DNA of 64,000 nucleotides from Pseudopyrenochaeta lycopersici (GCA_003313425.1 NHZP01000041.1:372001-436000), one strand, 5' to 3'. Positions 20,390-31,679 are shown, counted from the stretch's first letter. Notes: generated by a model not told the origin, from the letters alone. Made by a program: numbers and translations.

Positions 20390-22442
20390 AGGTAGGCCTG
20401 ATTGAGCACCTGCAGCCTTCTCATCACTACTAGGCCTCGCAACCTGCGTTTTTCTAGTAATAGCCTTTGCAGCAGTTTTAAGGCTGCTCTTCTTTCCTTT
20501 TTGGGACAATTTGAGAGCTTGTTTGAGTCGTTTTGCAGCCTTGCGAGCAGCCTGCCTGGCGGCCCGATCAGCTGCTTGCTATACCTTTTCCTTCTGCCTC
20601 AACAATATAGCCTCAGCCCTAGCTACTCGCCTTGATTGAACCAGCTCGGCCTTGGCCTGCCTTCGCTCCTCACGATGCTTAGCTGCTTCAAGCTTTTGAC
20701 GTTGCTGCTGCTCCTCCTCGCGAGCTCTAGCCTCCTGGCGATCACGTGCCTCCTTTACTTTCCTGGGTGACCAGAATACAGCACCACCATGATAGTTCTC
20801 ATCTGGCTGCAATGGGAGCACCTTGCTCTGTTTCCTGCGCTTTCTCTCATGGATAAGAGCGCCTCTTATAGCTGCTACTTCATGCTCAAGGATAGCCTTT
20901 TTGGTGCAGATGTGGTGAAAGATCCTGCTGAGCTTTCTAGCCCCTTTATCCTCGCGATTTTTGACAACGTGGCGTACTAGCGCCTCTAGCTCCCTCCAAT
21001 TCTCAGCACTTAGCTCTGAGGACTCACTATCGCTCATAGTCTCCTGGATAGCTAGCTTGGCTTTGAATCTTTTGAGTATAACCTCAGTATTGAAGGGCGA
21101 TAGGCCAGTTGACTTAAAGGCCTTAAGGATAGTCTCCTTTTTGAATGAGGCTACCTAAGCTGCTTTGAAGAAAGGATAGAAGTCTCTTTTGCTGATAGAA
21201 ACTAGCCCCTGGCTTCTCTCCATGAACTGTGAGATCTCCTGTGAGTATGTTGATGAGAGAGGCTTGAACATGCCTACGTCAAGTGGCTGTAAGCTATGGG
21301 TTGAGTGAGGAGGATAGATAGCTAGGAGGATCTTGTTTTGGTCGCAGTAGTCAATAAAATCCATAGGAACATGAGATCCATGGCCATCAAGGATGAGTAA
21401 TCGATAGGAGGATCGAGCTTTTGCCTTGGTGTTGCGATCAAACACCTGTTTTAGCCATGCTAGGCCTATATCATTATTTGTCCATCCTGAAGGGGATGAG
21501 GTAAAGCGGGCTTGATCATTCTCAGGATCAAACTCTTGTAGCCAGCTGTCCTGGATTGAGGATGAGGCTGATTGAAATATCAGGGCAGGCTCTAGGGATG
21601 ATCCATCCGCGCAGATGCAGGCTATCAAGGTAATCCACTCTCTATTGCCATCCTGGATGAAGGGTTTATAGTTCCCCTGCTCATATAAGGTCTTGCTAAA
21701 TATCCTCTTTGACCTGCCTATTACCCCTAATAGGAATCCCTTTTCATCCATATTATATATATATCGAGCTTCTATATCATATTGCTTCATCTTATCATCC
21801 ATAAGCTTAAAATAGAGGCTATACTTTATAGAGGAATCAGCCTAATGGCGGTTGTTATCCATACTAGTTGCATATTGAGAGATGAGATGGATACTGTACC
21901 GCTGGACGAAGCGATCAACCCAGTTCTTTCCAATCTCTTTTTTGGCTATTTGAGGAGCAAAGTTTCGAATCACAGCCCTGGTAGGTGGGAGGCCTCGCCT
22001 AGTAAGCTGGATAATGTACTGGATAAGTGCCTGTTCTTGATGTGGGTGGAGATTTTGTTGGTTTTGAGCTTTAACCTCGTGCGAGGTAGATGTGCCTTGG
22101 CTGCGCCTTATCAGTGTTGTGTGCACAACACCATGCTTTCTGTTGACAGGTCTAGAAAGTACGGTGATATCTGATCGGAGAGACCGAGAATATCGGGTTG
22201 ACCGTCGGCCAGTCCGAAGAACTGAAGTTGAGGCCGTAGATATAACGACTAGGCTGCGCTTCGAAGAAAGAAAAGGAGATAACTTAAAATTATGATAGTT
22301 CCAAGCCTATTAAGAATTGCATCACATGTGCCACATTATTAGTGTACTCATACCAACACTTTCTAGCTATTTCTTGATAAGGAATACTATCTCCAGGCTT
22401 CCAGGAGTCGATTTCTGCAAGCGCATCCTCAATTTTCCTCAT
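20390..22442 (-). pseudogene. pogo transposase split by an LTR, three TAG stops
   Basis: The ATG is at 22442. The first 27 codons (up to SIPYQEIARK) are followed by the LTR, and the frame resumes at once on the other side with HGVVHTTLIRRSQG, the rest of the helix-turn-helix. DDE motifs are YNMDEKGFLLG (first Asp), LLILDGHGSH (second) and YPPHSTHSLQPLDVGMF (third). A long charged coiled-coil-like C-terminus follows (RDRQEARAREEEQQQRQKLE). Apart from the LTR there are three in-frame stops, all TAG, after NNRH, after FFKAA and after RQKEKV, where Q or W would be expected. The copy is therefore only lightly mutated. Confidence 0.85.
22141..22358 (+). mobile_element. Solo LTR in the pogo transposase gene, with target duplication
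   Basis: The 218-bp LTR (TGTTGACAGG..ACCAACA) is flanked by CTTTC at 22136-22140 and 22359-22363, a perfect 5-bp duplication. It splits the helix-turn-helix region of a pogo transposase between codons that join in frame once the LTR and one duplication are removed. The LTR starts exactly at the inner edge of the right inverted-repeat arm. Confidence 0.93.
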
Positions 22443-22609
22443 ATTGGTTGAGTTACGTAGTGTTGAAAAGTTAGTGTTGCATGCTCGGATGGTGCGTTAC
22501 GCGGGGTGGTGCGTTACGGGGTGAACCTCGGTAAGCAAAACAGCTGCATTTCACAGCCAAAAAACGCTATTTTGCATCGCTCAAGGTTGCAAAAACTGAC
22601 GTAAATTCC

Positions 22610-23814
22610 TTAGTATTTTGTTGCTAAGCCATGGTATTCATCCTTGCAGTTTTGCAGCCTGGTGGGATAGGCGTCAATCGTTCGATTGATCTTCTCTGGC
22701 TTCAGCTGATTCCATACCTCGTAGAAGCGAGTAACACCTTGCTTTTCTGTCCAGCACCTCTTCTGAGCGAAGTTTCGCTTTAGAGGGCCTGCCCAAGTCT
22801 CCATAATACTAAGATCTGGGAACTTTGGAGGTGAGATTATGTAAGGTAAGCTATGAGAATGCATCCAGCCAATTGTTGATCTTGAGATGTGTGCACTATC
22901 TCTATCCTGCTAGAGGATCCCCTCTCCACCAATCTCTAATATATGCTTTTGTAGGGCTGGGAGGATAGTACTTATGTAGCAGTCACTTGTCATCTTTCCA
23001 TTACTAGTACCTGCATCATATGGCATGCACCAGGCGGAGTTGTAGCCAATTATTGTAAACATATGGAAGTAGTGCTGCTTCTCAGGATCTGGCTTATGGT
23101 CCTTCTCATACTGAATATTTGTGCTCTTATACCTCTCTCCTACCCTCCTCTTTACGTTTTTCTGATACTTTGGGCCTATCATATAATGCAACTCATCGCA
23201 CCAGAGTACACACCTCCAATCAAAACTATTTGGGCGGAGTTGAAGCTGGACAACACACCAAACTACTCGAGCTTTTTGCTGAGGTTTTGTATGCTTCTCT
23301 TTTACAGCTGCAGGATGACTCTTCACTCCTGTCACATCTGTGACATTCCTCTGAATTGTGCTTGTACTAAAAACATTCTTTTTATTACTAGAGCCCATCG
23401 TAACATCTTTCAAGACACCTGCCTTAATAGAGAGATCTTGCCAAGGGAGATCCTTTTCATCAAAGGGAGCTCATCTAGGAGAGAGGCAATAGCCTCTGCA
23501 TCTTGTGCACTGAACTCCTTTGGCCGGCCCCGAGTTTCGGGCTCATCAGAATTTTGAAGGCGGCGAACTCTCCCTGATCTAAGGACGCGGGAAGACGTTG
23601 ATGTTGGTATCTTCAGTATCTGATGTATATCCTCTAAGGAGCAGTGAATTTGCTTTACCTGGCAGAACCAGAGGATAGCAAACACAGCAGAGCGTTGAGG
23701 TGTTGCGAGCTGCGCGTCGTCATCTGAAGCAAGTACAGATGGAGGTGTAGTAAAACGAGATCTAAGGCGACGCCGAGGCTCTCGAGGCATTTTATTAAAG
23801 TCAGGTTTCATCAA
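22610..23814 (-). pseudogene. Tc1/mariner-like transposase, right-arm copy
   Basis: Mirror copy of 16747-17951, with the same frame change (about 23460) and the same TAG (about 22911). The catalytic blocks WCDELHYMIG, QDRDSAHIS and PDLSIMETW are in the same order. Long antisense open frames in the plus strand (23063-23557) are shadows of this gene. Confidence 0.8.
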
Positions 23815-23924
23815 AATCAGCTGAAATAAGGTGTCAAAACGCGTTGTTGTGATGTTTTGTTCCTCCTGGCTCGTGTTGGGACGGCGCCCCGCCCGCCCAG
23901 CTTATATCCCGGTTATTTTAGTGC

Positions 23925-23960
23925 GCGAGAGAGAGCATATCCAGCAGACGAAGGGATAAG
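23925..23960. mobile_element. piggyBac-like terminal motif, right arm
   Basis: Mirror copy of 16601-16636: GAGAGCATATCCAGCAGACG followed by AAGGGATAAG. No partner end is seen. Confidence 0.55.
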
Positions 23961-24144
23961 TTACTTTCCTCAGTATATCGCTATTTCTCTACAGAGCTTC
24001 AATTCAAAGCTGTCACGACGATGCCCAGTCAAATATCTCATTTTGTATCGCTTGAAGAAAGATACTAAGATTATGGAAGTACTTTGAGATGTCCTTTTCT
24101 ATTTAGACGTTTGAAGCTTGTTATTCTTACCTCTGTTTATGGCT

Positions 24145-25206
24145 TCACACATCAGAATGCTGCTTGATGAACACAAGTACCGCATCGTTGACCTTGTCAG
24201 GCTTCGACGCACTAAGGAAGTGCTGACCTCCCTGGACAATCTGCAGCTTCACATCCATTGACCGCGTAAACATGCTAATCTCCTCCTTGGCGTTCGCAAC
24301 AGAATAAACCATATCGGCGGTACCCTATATGAACATCAGTCAAGCCATTGCTCCCAAAATAGCTCAACTAACACGATGAGAAGCGTCAAGTAAAACCCAC
24401 CTGAAGCCAAAGCACTGGACAAGTGACATCCCAGAGTCTTCCGTGCAGTCCATCCCGATCTCTGAGGTTAATAGATGCCATGCGCGCCCGCTTCCGTCCC
24501 TCGTCGCCGCGATACCGTTCGCGGGTCTCGTTAACCCAAAAGTCGCGAATTGCGGGGTCGCAGCCCTTACCGAGCCCCAGGTCGACAAGCATGTTTAGAT
24601 AGCCGTCGTCGAGGACGAAGTTTGGAGTTGGAGAAGCGCTGGTCCAGCCAGAGATCATGGATTCGGCGATGGGACCGACCGTCCAGCAGCCGAGGCGCTG
24701 CGTGCGCTCGGATTCCGTGTCCATGGAAGTCCCCAGGACAATTACGCCGCGAACCTACAAGGTTCGTTTAGTTAGGCGTGTGACCTTGGTAGATATTTGT
24801 ACGGAAGAGCGTGGATGATGGTGGTTGCTCTACTAACCCTCGTTGGCGCTAGTAGCGCCAGTCTCACAACAACCCAACCGCCCTGGCTCGTGCCTAACGC
24901 GTAAAAATTGCTGACCTTGAGGCTGTCAAGCACCTGTAGAATCATGATGGCGGAGTCCCAATATGTGAACTGCTCCGAGCCATTAGTGCGGGTACGGCCG
25001 TGCCCGAGAAGGTCAACAGCGATGAGGTTGGTGGTCGACGTCAGCGCCGAGTTTTCAAATTGCGGACGGTACAGGTCACTGGTTGTCATGAAAGAGTGGG
25101 CGAGGACGAGTGTCGGCTTCGACGGATCGTAGTGGTTGGGCATTTGGTAGGCGGCGTCGATGCCGCCGAGATGGGCGACACGGACCGTCTTCACCGAACT
25201 GCTCAT
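24145..25206 (-). CDS. Alpha/beta hydrolase (second type), right-arm copy
   Basis: Mirror copy of 15355-16416, 300 residues in three exons: 24838-25206, 24401-24754 and 24145-24324. The GTSQGGW elbow and the C-terminal GGQHFLS motif are present and the frame is intact. Both arms therefore carry an apparently functional gene, and the dosage of this enzyme would be doubled if both are expressed. The 185-bp LTR lies 156 bp upstream as in the other arm. Confidence 0.85.
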
Positions 25207-25361
25207 GTTAACTGTGGTGACTGACTATTTCAAGAAATTGGAATAATGGAGTTTTCGAAGTCTGGAGTAGTGAAGCAACAAGGATCGCATTTCCCATTGT
25301 TGTGTTTATGTTCGCGGAGTGTTAAGAGGAGCACGAAATGCCGAGGCTAGTTGTAAACGGG

Positions 25362-25546
25362 GGTCGCAGGCCAAGGCATCATCTCAGGGAGCCTAAGGAA
25401 GAAACTGCATTAGTAATCTTGCCATACAATCTAAGACGTGCGGGGTCAGGTTCACTAGACCAAGACACAATACACACACAATACAACTTTTCTGCTCATC
25501 ATGAATTCTTCCTGATGCATCATCATAAGCACACCCAAGTGCGACA
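25362..25546. mobile_element. 185-bp solo LTR, right arm
   Basis: Mirror copy of 15015-15199, lying upstream of the second hydrolase gene. It carries the same mutated terminal base (GGTCGCAGG instead of TGTCGCAGG). Confidence 0.72.
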
Positions 25547-26577
25547 CTAAAACCTTGTCAGGAAATTGGCTCGATAGCTCGGGCCACCCCCTTGACGCCA
25601 CATGCCATTATCTATCAACCTGCACTTGCTCGTTGATGTCTTCGTCTCTTACTAACTGATTGCATTAGCGACGGCGGTCTTCACTTTGCCGTAGACCTGC
25701 CGTAGACTTGCGGCGTTTCCCTTCGGAAACGCTTGCAAACGCGTGAATCAGCTCCCGGCGCGATGGCCGATCGTCCCGCTGATCACCAGCATGTAAGAGA
25801 GTTCCTTGAGTAGCTGGACCTCTATGTTAATGAGCTGGAACCCGTGATCATCTGTCGTTCCTGCAAATTCGCTCTTAGAGGTTCCATTGAATCTGTCGTG
25901 AAGCATCTTACTGAGAAACACAATATTCTAAAGTATTAAAGAAGCGGGGGATTAGCTCGACGCAATTACAAGGATTACAAACCTAATTGTATAGACAGTG
26001 ATAATAGCAAGGACTAGGCTTGGGGTTTAAGCATAGATAAAACGGTAAGGACCGAATAGAAAGAGGTGGCTAGGCTGCAATTTCCCCCTATTTCATGTGG
26101 TATCTAGAACCCTCTTATGCTTAGAACAATCTATAGCCGCAATCACGTTGATAGCAAGGAACTAGTGCGTGCATTAGTTCTTCGATATTGAGAGTAGGTA
26201 GCATGTAATCGACGCAGAAGGTATAGGTAAGAGCATAACGAAACAATTTTGATGAGGCAAGCATAGTAGGCAAGCACAGACCAGCAAGATCAATACGACA
26301 AATTGGACGGCTAAGAAATGGATTGAGGGCTGGGTTGATGTGGCCATGTAGCTCTGGAAACGATGTCGGTTTTCCAATCAGTAATCACAGACTATGGCCC
26401 CGCCACTCAATACGTCAGCAACGTTCCAATTATATGACATCCCTGGACATTGCGATCTTATTCATGCGTCTCCGGACGAGCAAGAGGCTCTTCAAGGTTG
26501 GTCATCAAGCAACGAAACAAACGTCCGAGGTCGTCTGGGACTATGATTATAAATTGATTCAGGAGACCATCTTGTGG
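25547..26577. other. Intergenic between the divergent hydrolases, right arm
   Basis: Mirror of 13984-15014; no gene is recognised. It contains the shared upstream region of the two hydrolases. Confidence 0.4.
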
Positions 26578-26585
26578 TATATAAA
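26578..26585 (+). promoter_or_regulatory. TATA box of the right-arm secreted hydrolase
   Basis: TATATAAA lies 110 bp before the ATG at 26695 and precedes a CA- and CT-rich leader (CACAATCACC, CAACCAAACAATACC). It is the mirror of 13976-13983. Confidence 0.5.
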
Positions 26586-26694
26586 CGAGGCGACGGAAGT
26601 CTATCTAGACACTAATTAGTCTCGCCTCTCACAATCACCGCCTTTCATCCGACACTCGTTCAACCAAACAATACCAGCATCCTCTAGAAACAGA

Positions 26695-27711
26695 ATGAAG
26701 TGGTTTACTAGTTTTACCGCCGTGATCGGCGCGTCGGGCGTGGCCGCGTTCCCTACCGCATTAACCGCTGAGTAAGCTTACTTCAAGGACCTTAAAAGGA
26801 CATTGGAACAGAAGATAACAGGTCTGCATAGTGGGTGCCGAGCTGTTGCTCTGATCGACCCCCCGCCCAAGTTGACTCAAGTCGCCCCGACTAAATACGT
26901 CGACGTCAATGGCGCCCGAATTGCATACCGACTCTTCGGCTCGAAGAAGGGGAATCCTATTATCTTCCTCGCCAACTTCCGTGCGACCATGGACATTGCG
27001 GACCCCTTGCTTTTCAACTACTTTGCCCAGTTCCGGCCCGTCATCTTGTTCGACAATGCCGGCGTCGGTCACAGCACGGGCGAAATTGGTGACTCTGTAG
27101 CGACCCAAGGCGACACGGCGGTTGCCTTCCTCGAGGCTATCGGCGTGAAGAAGGTCAACCTGCTAGGCTTTTCCATGGGCGGCGGTGTAGCGCAGCACAT
27201 TGCCATCAACTATCCGGACTTGGTCGAGAAGGCGGTGATCGCCGGTTCGATTGTTGGCAACGGGCCTGGAATTGAATTGGCCACCGACGCGACATTTGAT
27301 ATTGCTCGTCAGCCTACCATCCCCCAAGAGCAGGGCCTGGGCTTGTTCTTCTACCCGTCCAACACTAGCACGGCTGCGGCCATTGACTATGCCAGCCGCA
27401 TCACTGAGCGCAACGTGCCGGGCGAAAACAGGACGAACCAAGTACAGGAGCCTGGTACCTCCAGGCACCTCAAGGCCATCCTCAACTTCACCCGTAACTC
27501 TACGTACCTGGAACAGGCACAGAACATCAAGGCGCCTCTCTTCATTACCTCCGGGACACTCGATGTCTTGGCGCCTTCCTCCGGCGACTTTGTCCTACAG
27601 CAGAGAGTTCCTGGCTCCTACCTGCAAGTGTTCCCGGACTCCGGACACGGTCACCTTTTCCAGTTCCCGAAGGCATTCTCCGAGCTGGTGCAGGAGTTCC
27701 TGGACGCCTAA
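26695..27711 (+). CDS. Secreted alpha/beta hydrolase, right-arm copy
   Basis: Mirror copy of 12850-13866. Exon 1 is 26695-26771 (77 nt, signal peptide), the intron is 26772-26831 (60 bp) and exon 2 is 26832-27711, giving 318 residues. If the first exon is ignored, an in-frame ATG at 26806 (or the upstream frame at 26803) gives a 302-residue form without a signal. The core has FDNAGVGHSTGE, GFSMGGGVAQ and SGHGHLFQFP, the layout of a classical Ser-Asp-His hydrolase. The reading frame is intact. Protein identity to the 285-residue hydrolase at 43069 is moderate by eye, so the two are paralogues. Confidence 0.85.
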
Positions 27712-27745
27712 AAGGCGAGACTAGTAACTACGCATAGGAGGGTGT

Positions 27746-27840
27746 GGAATGTATAATACGGTCGGATTTTGCCCTGCAGTATACTCGCCGTCTAAACTCC
27801 CCCCCCCCCTAAAAGTGTGTAGTTAAGGTTAGTTAAGGTA
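27746..27840. repeat. Diverged outer extension of the right inverted-repeat arm
   Basis: Counterpart of 12721-12815, with about 85% similarity by eye. It contains a C11 run near 27799-27809. It ends exactly at the TA and terminal repeat of the Fot1-like element at 27841, so the rest of the homology may have been displaced by that insertion. Confidence 0.8.
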
Positions 27841-29717
27841 ACGTGAACCACAAGTGGAATGCGTACAGAAGCGAAATGCGCACCTCGCCAAGCTCCGTGA
27901 TTTTGCACAAGAATAACTCGACACCATAACTAGCTATTATTGCATAGAGTAGCTTAAATTAATCTTCTGCTCCTATAGTACGTTTCTTACACGTGCGCTT
28001 GTATGCCTTGCCTCCCCACAAATTTTACAGTGCCTTGTACCTCCTCTACCTACACCTGTGCGGGCCCTCTCCTCACGCCTCTCTACCTCAAGTTGAGCCT
28101 CAACCTCCCTTTGAGCGACTAAATCGTCTGCCTCAACCTCCCTTTGAGCGACTAAATCGTCTGCCTCTTCCTTTGAGAAGGCTCCTCCTTTCTAGATCTG
28201 CTTCCTTTTGCGTTTCTCACGCTTAGTGTAGCCTTGTTTGCCTGCTTAAGGTCGGCTATGCGAGCTTCAAGCAACGTATGTGAGTGCACCTTTAAAGTCG
28301 AACCCTTTTTAGCCTACAGAACTATCTCGATAATAGAATTAGGTGAGGAGCTCTTATAATCACGAATCCGCTTCAATATTAGCGTTATTTGAGCCTCTAT
28401 CTCCTAGGCGTTGCTGGGTGTTTTGGGTTGCCAGTAAGTAGGCCCTGGTAGAGGTGGAGTTGGCGTGTGAGGCTTTACTTCAAGCTTTGATAGCACCACC
28501 TCTGGACTGTGTGGCACTAAGCCAGTGGCTCGGAAGCTTGATAGGATGTTCTCCTTTGAAAATGAGCCCCCAAACACCCGCTTAAAGGAAGCCAGGAACG
28601 CTTTCTTGTTAATGTGGTTAATGTGGCTGGTTGCCAAGCCCCTGATCTCTCTCCCGTATGCCCGCTTTAACAGCGAAAAACATACCACGTCAAGCGGCTG
28701 CAGGATGTGTGACGCATGTGGAGGCATGCAGAGGGTAATGATCTTGTTCTCCTCATAGAGGTTCTGGAAGGCAAGCGACTTGTGGCTCTCGTGGCCGTCA
28801 ATAATAAGCAGCCGATAGCTACCCACCGTACGGCCCTCTGTATGCCTGATAAAGTGCTGCAGCCAGGCTAAACCAAGCTCGTTAGTAGTCCAGCCGTTGT
28901 CGCTAACACTGATGCGCCAAACCTTTGAGATATCGTGGTACCAGGACTGGTCGTGGTTCTTTGCTTTGAAGATGAAGAAGGGTGGGACTGTCCAGCCCAT
29001 CGCGTTAATGCCAGCGATCAACGTTACCCACTCACGGTCACCAGGTTAGATCCCTAGTGGTCGAGTACGTCTCTCAGAAGCAGTCACAACCTTAACAGTC
29101 CCTGCGACGCCCATCGTGAAGCCAGTCTCGTCGAGGTTGTAGGTGTCTTCGTCTAGGATGCAGTACTTCGCCTTGACGTTGCGTACAAGGTCAAACCAGG
29201 GGCTGATAATAGCTGGATTGCTGCACAGGACTCTCTGGTGATCGCGCTGTCTAGTCAGCTGAGACTTAACCTCAGGCTTCCGGCGGACGAAGTTTGTGAC
29301 CCAGTTTTCGCCAGCCTGGTCACCACCGCGTACAGCGAGTAGTTGGTTGGCTATTCTACGCATACAACTTACCGTAGGGGAAAATCCTCGCGTATCTAGC
29401 TTCCTTATGTATTGTATAACTGCGTCCTCTCCGTGCTTGTGAAGCCTTGATGATTTGGGTTGGGAATTGCGTTGCGAGGGCTTTCCAGCGTGTCGCAGTC
29501 GAAGGGTGCTTTCGTGAACATTTTAGATTGCAGCAGCGCGTCGCCGGCTTAATTTCGTGTCTTTTTTAATTGCTTGAATAGCAAGGATAATCCTAACTTC
29601 ACGAGGGAGTGATTCGATATTAGGTTGTTGAGACATTGGGCTTGATGGTAGTGAGAGGTGTAGTCTTGGCAATGGTGCGCATTTCGCTTGTGCGTGTGCT
29701 CCACTTGTGGTTCACGT
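27841..29717 (-). mobile_element. Fot1/pogo-like element, lightly mutated
   Basis: The element is 1877 bp long, with inverted ends ACGTGAACCACAAGTGGA next to TA on both sides (27839-27840 and 29718-29719). The inner ends contain GAAATGCGCACC and its complement. It is clearly related to the copy at 38791-40635 in its coding part, but its terminal sequences differ. It adjoins the outer edge of the inverted repeat. Confidence 0.9.
27960..29636 (-). pseudogene. Fot1-like transposase, one premature TAA in the core
   Basis: The ATG at 29636 begins MSQQPNIESL. DDE blocks are DTYNLDETGFTMGV (first Asp), LLIIDGHESH (second) and CMPPHASHILQPLDVVCF (third). The best open parts are 29046-29363 and 28404-29021. 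They are separated by a single TAA at about 29046, where the 38791 copy has CAA (LGI-Q-PGNREW), a CpA-to-TpA change. The region upstream of 29363 and the C-terminus before 28404 have further damage, including a TAG in the N-terminal part. A zinc-knuckle remnant lies near 27980. Confidence 0.82.
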
Positions 29718-29899
29718 TATTAAATCCTCTCTAGTTGTGCACAAAAGTTTTACTCTATTTATTGGCAGTGAAGGAAATGGATCAGCGTGGAGCAGCGCGA
29801 GAGCCTCGCGCTACTCCAGTTAGAATTCGCTCGCATTTCCAGCTTAAGCGCGCTGGACCATTTTTTGAAGCGCTAACTTAACGGCGCTATGTGATTAGT

Positions 29900-31096
29900 A
29901 ATACAAATTTGTATGCGCTAATCATCCTCATCTTCGCTGATATCAAGGCTTTGGCCTGGTAAAAAAACCCATGTCGATGCCTTCAAGTTCATCGTCTCGA
30001 ATGTCATCATCGCCGTCCTCCGACTCCTGTTCCTGATCTTCATACTGCATAGAATTAAGCTTCTGTCTGCTATGCCCTTCTTCTCCTTGCTCGTAGCCAA
30101 TATTAGCTTGTTCAAACATGCCTTTTGGTGGTGGACCGAACCAGTGACGAAGGCATTCATTTGCTTCGATAATGTCTATCTTGAGGCGACAGCGGCGATC
30201 GTTGAGTAGTATCTTCGCGGCGGAGAAGACTCGTTCGGTCTCGGCAGACATGGGAGGTATCGCAAGCATATCGAGGGCAAAGCGAGCAAGATCCGGTGTT
30301 GACTGACCGCGGTCCATCCAGTAGGATATACAGTCGAAACGCTCATGGTCGGGACCATTAAATTTGACGCGATTGGTCTCGAGATACTGACCAAAATCGT
30401 CAACTTCCTGGGGCAAACTGTCCGTGGTATGCGCCAGCTTGAGCCGCTTGTGTGCTTTAAGGGAAGTGAAGGCGTTTGCTGCTTTTATTGCTGAGACTGC
30501 TACTACTCGGGGAGAAGGGCTATTATCGTCGCCCTTGTCAGTCGCAGTCTTTGAATATCGTCCTTTGTATTCCTCAAGCCAAAGATTCTTAATTGTTGTT
30601 GAGTGGGCTCAAGCCAATGTGTCTTTTCTGGATGGTGAAGCCAGGCGTCGTTGTACCAAGCCATTTTGTACGTCGGATTGAGAACGACCGAGGAGAAATA
30701 AGCAGCCGAATCGCCTGTCTTGTTGTAGTACTTCTCGCACTTGTTCCATGCTACCTCTGCGCAGCCAGCAAGCCATTTATAGTCGGTTTTGTGGAGGCGA
30801 TTTAACCGTTCTTCTGAAAGCTCCTCGTATTTCTGCCTTGCTCGCTCTATCTCTTGAAGAATCCAATCTAACGATAGAAAATGCTCGTATAGATATGAGT
30901 TTCTACCTTCGATCTCAACCGTCGCTTCGTAGAAGGTGTTCGTCCTGGCCTGCCTGTTGGGCTGGTCGATCGAACAGATGGACGTCAAGACAGCTTTTCT
31001 ATACGGGAAGATCGATACAGACGTTTATATGGAAACTACCACCAAACATCAAGGATCAGTTCCCTGGGAAGATTTGCAAGCTCAAGAAAGCCCTGT
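29900..31096 (-). mobile_element. hAT element relic, cut by a solo LTR
   Basis: This stretch encodes the C-terminal half of a hAT transposase on the minus strand and ends abruptly at the LTR that begins at 31097. Neither terminal inverted repeat is recognised. Confidence 0.7.
29943..30988 (-). pseudogene. hAT transposase C-terminal half
   Basis: The upstream block (30988-30503) has SLDWILQEIERARQKYEEL and SAAYFSSVVLNPTYKMAWY, typical of the hAT RNase-H-like middle. The downstream block (30416-29943) has LARFALDMLAIPPMSAETER and VFSAAKILLNDRRCRL, the hAT C-terminal dimerisation domain. A break of frame separates them at about 30420-30500, and the N-terminal BED finger is missing. The closest relative in the window is the intact hAT at 59343-62394. 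Confidence 0.82.
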
Positions 31097-31283
31097 TGTC
31101 AGATAATTTTTAGAAATTGATGGTTGCGATGTTGGACTATGTGTTGATCATGATTGTATTCATTGTCGTGTTCTCTTGTTACTTGTTTTTCTCCTTTTAT
31201 GTAGTGTGTGTGTGTGTGCCAAGTGGTTACACCCGAGCTTTGTACTACAATACAGTATCGCGTACCCTAGCTTGTATCTGACA
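31097..31283. mobile_element. Solo LTR (TGTCAGATA family), short copy
   Basis: It starts TGTCAGATAATTTT and ends GTATCTGACA. It shares CAAGTGGTTACACCCGAGCT and TACAATACAGTATCGCGTAC with the LTRs at 46275 and 52411, but lacks the segment between CGTACC and the last 17 bp. No target duplication is visible. Confidence 0.75.
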
Positions 31284-31679
31284 CTAATATACTAGCTCTC
31301 ATAGCGTAGTATGTGGAATTCACTTCTTACTTGTAGAGAATAATAGTATTCTTATAACCCTTTAGTTCTCCTTATAAAAGTATACTCTTATTAATTAATA
31401 TTAAACCCATAATCCCCCCTAAATGATTTATCCCTAAAAACCAATTTGCGGTCCGTACTAAGCCTATCTTAGATCAGATCTTTATATGGAGATATGTATT
31501 AGGAGGGAGCCCATGTTATATACAGACTCAATAAATCATTGCATTCTATCATTCTGGTCGAACATATATTCCCCGCACATAAAAGGGCGACATAGATCGA
31601 TCGCACGACTCGAGGAAATTATAGAAACTACATCCCTTCTAATTTCGCCACCTGCGCAGGACAATTGACAGCGACCCTT
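31284..31679. other. AT-rich intergenic, nothing recognised
   Basis: No gene or repeat is recognised. It forms the 3' flank of the OYE-family gene. Confidence 0.4.

Larger units (their letters stand above)
20366..22531 (-). mobile_element. pogo-family element disrupted by a solo LTR
   Basis: The left end is TACCCGAGGTTCACCCCGTA (from 20363) and the right end, at 22531, is the complement of CCGAGGTTCACCCCGTAACG next to TA. Removing the 218-bp LTR and one 5-bp duplication leaves about 1.94 kb, a normal size for this group. The element spans the spacer and the inner 390 bp of the right arm. Confidence 0.85.
22141..27745 (-). repeat. Right arm of the 5.6-kb inverted repeat
   Basis: This arm mirrors 12816-18420. 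The ancestral arrangement seems to lie here, because the inner LTR retains matching flanks and the pogo gene continues across it. All genes in the arm are mirror copies of those in the left arm. Confidence 0.95.

Noticed and set aside
20390..22442. TAG might be reassigned or read through as an amino acid in these transposons.
   Set aside because: The ABC transporter, dehydrogenase and hydrolases have no internal TAG, and TAA and TGA also occur in the transposons. RIP-like mutation explains all of them.
23063..23557. A 164-residue plus-strand open frame in the right arm (and its mirror at 17004-17498).
   Set aside because: It is antisense to the Tc1-like transposase, which has recognisable catalytic blocks. 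The frame has no family features.
12816..27745. The inverted repeat might be an assembly fold-back artefact.
   Set aside because: A chimeric read would give a short or absent spacer. Here the spacer is 3.7 kb of different sequence, the LTR flanks differ between arms, and the outer homology continues with divergence. An artefact cannot be excluded without reads, but it is not the best reading.
12816..27745. The hydrolase genes could be part of a secondary-metabolite cluster.
   Set aside because: No polyketide synthase, peptide synthetase, terpene cyclase or pathway regulator is seen in the window.
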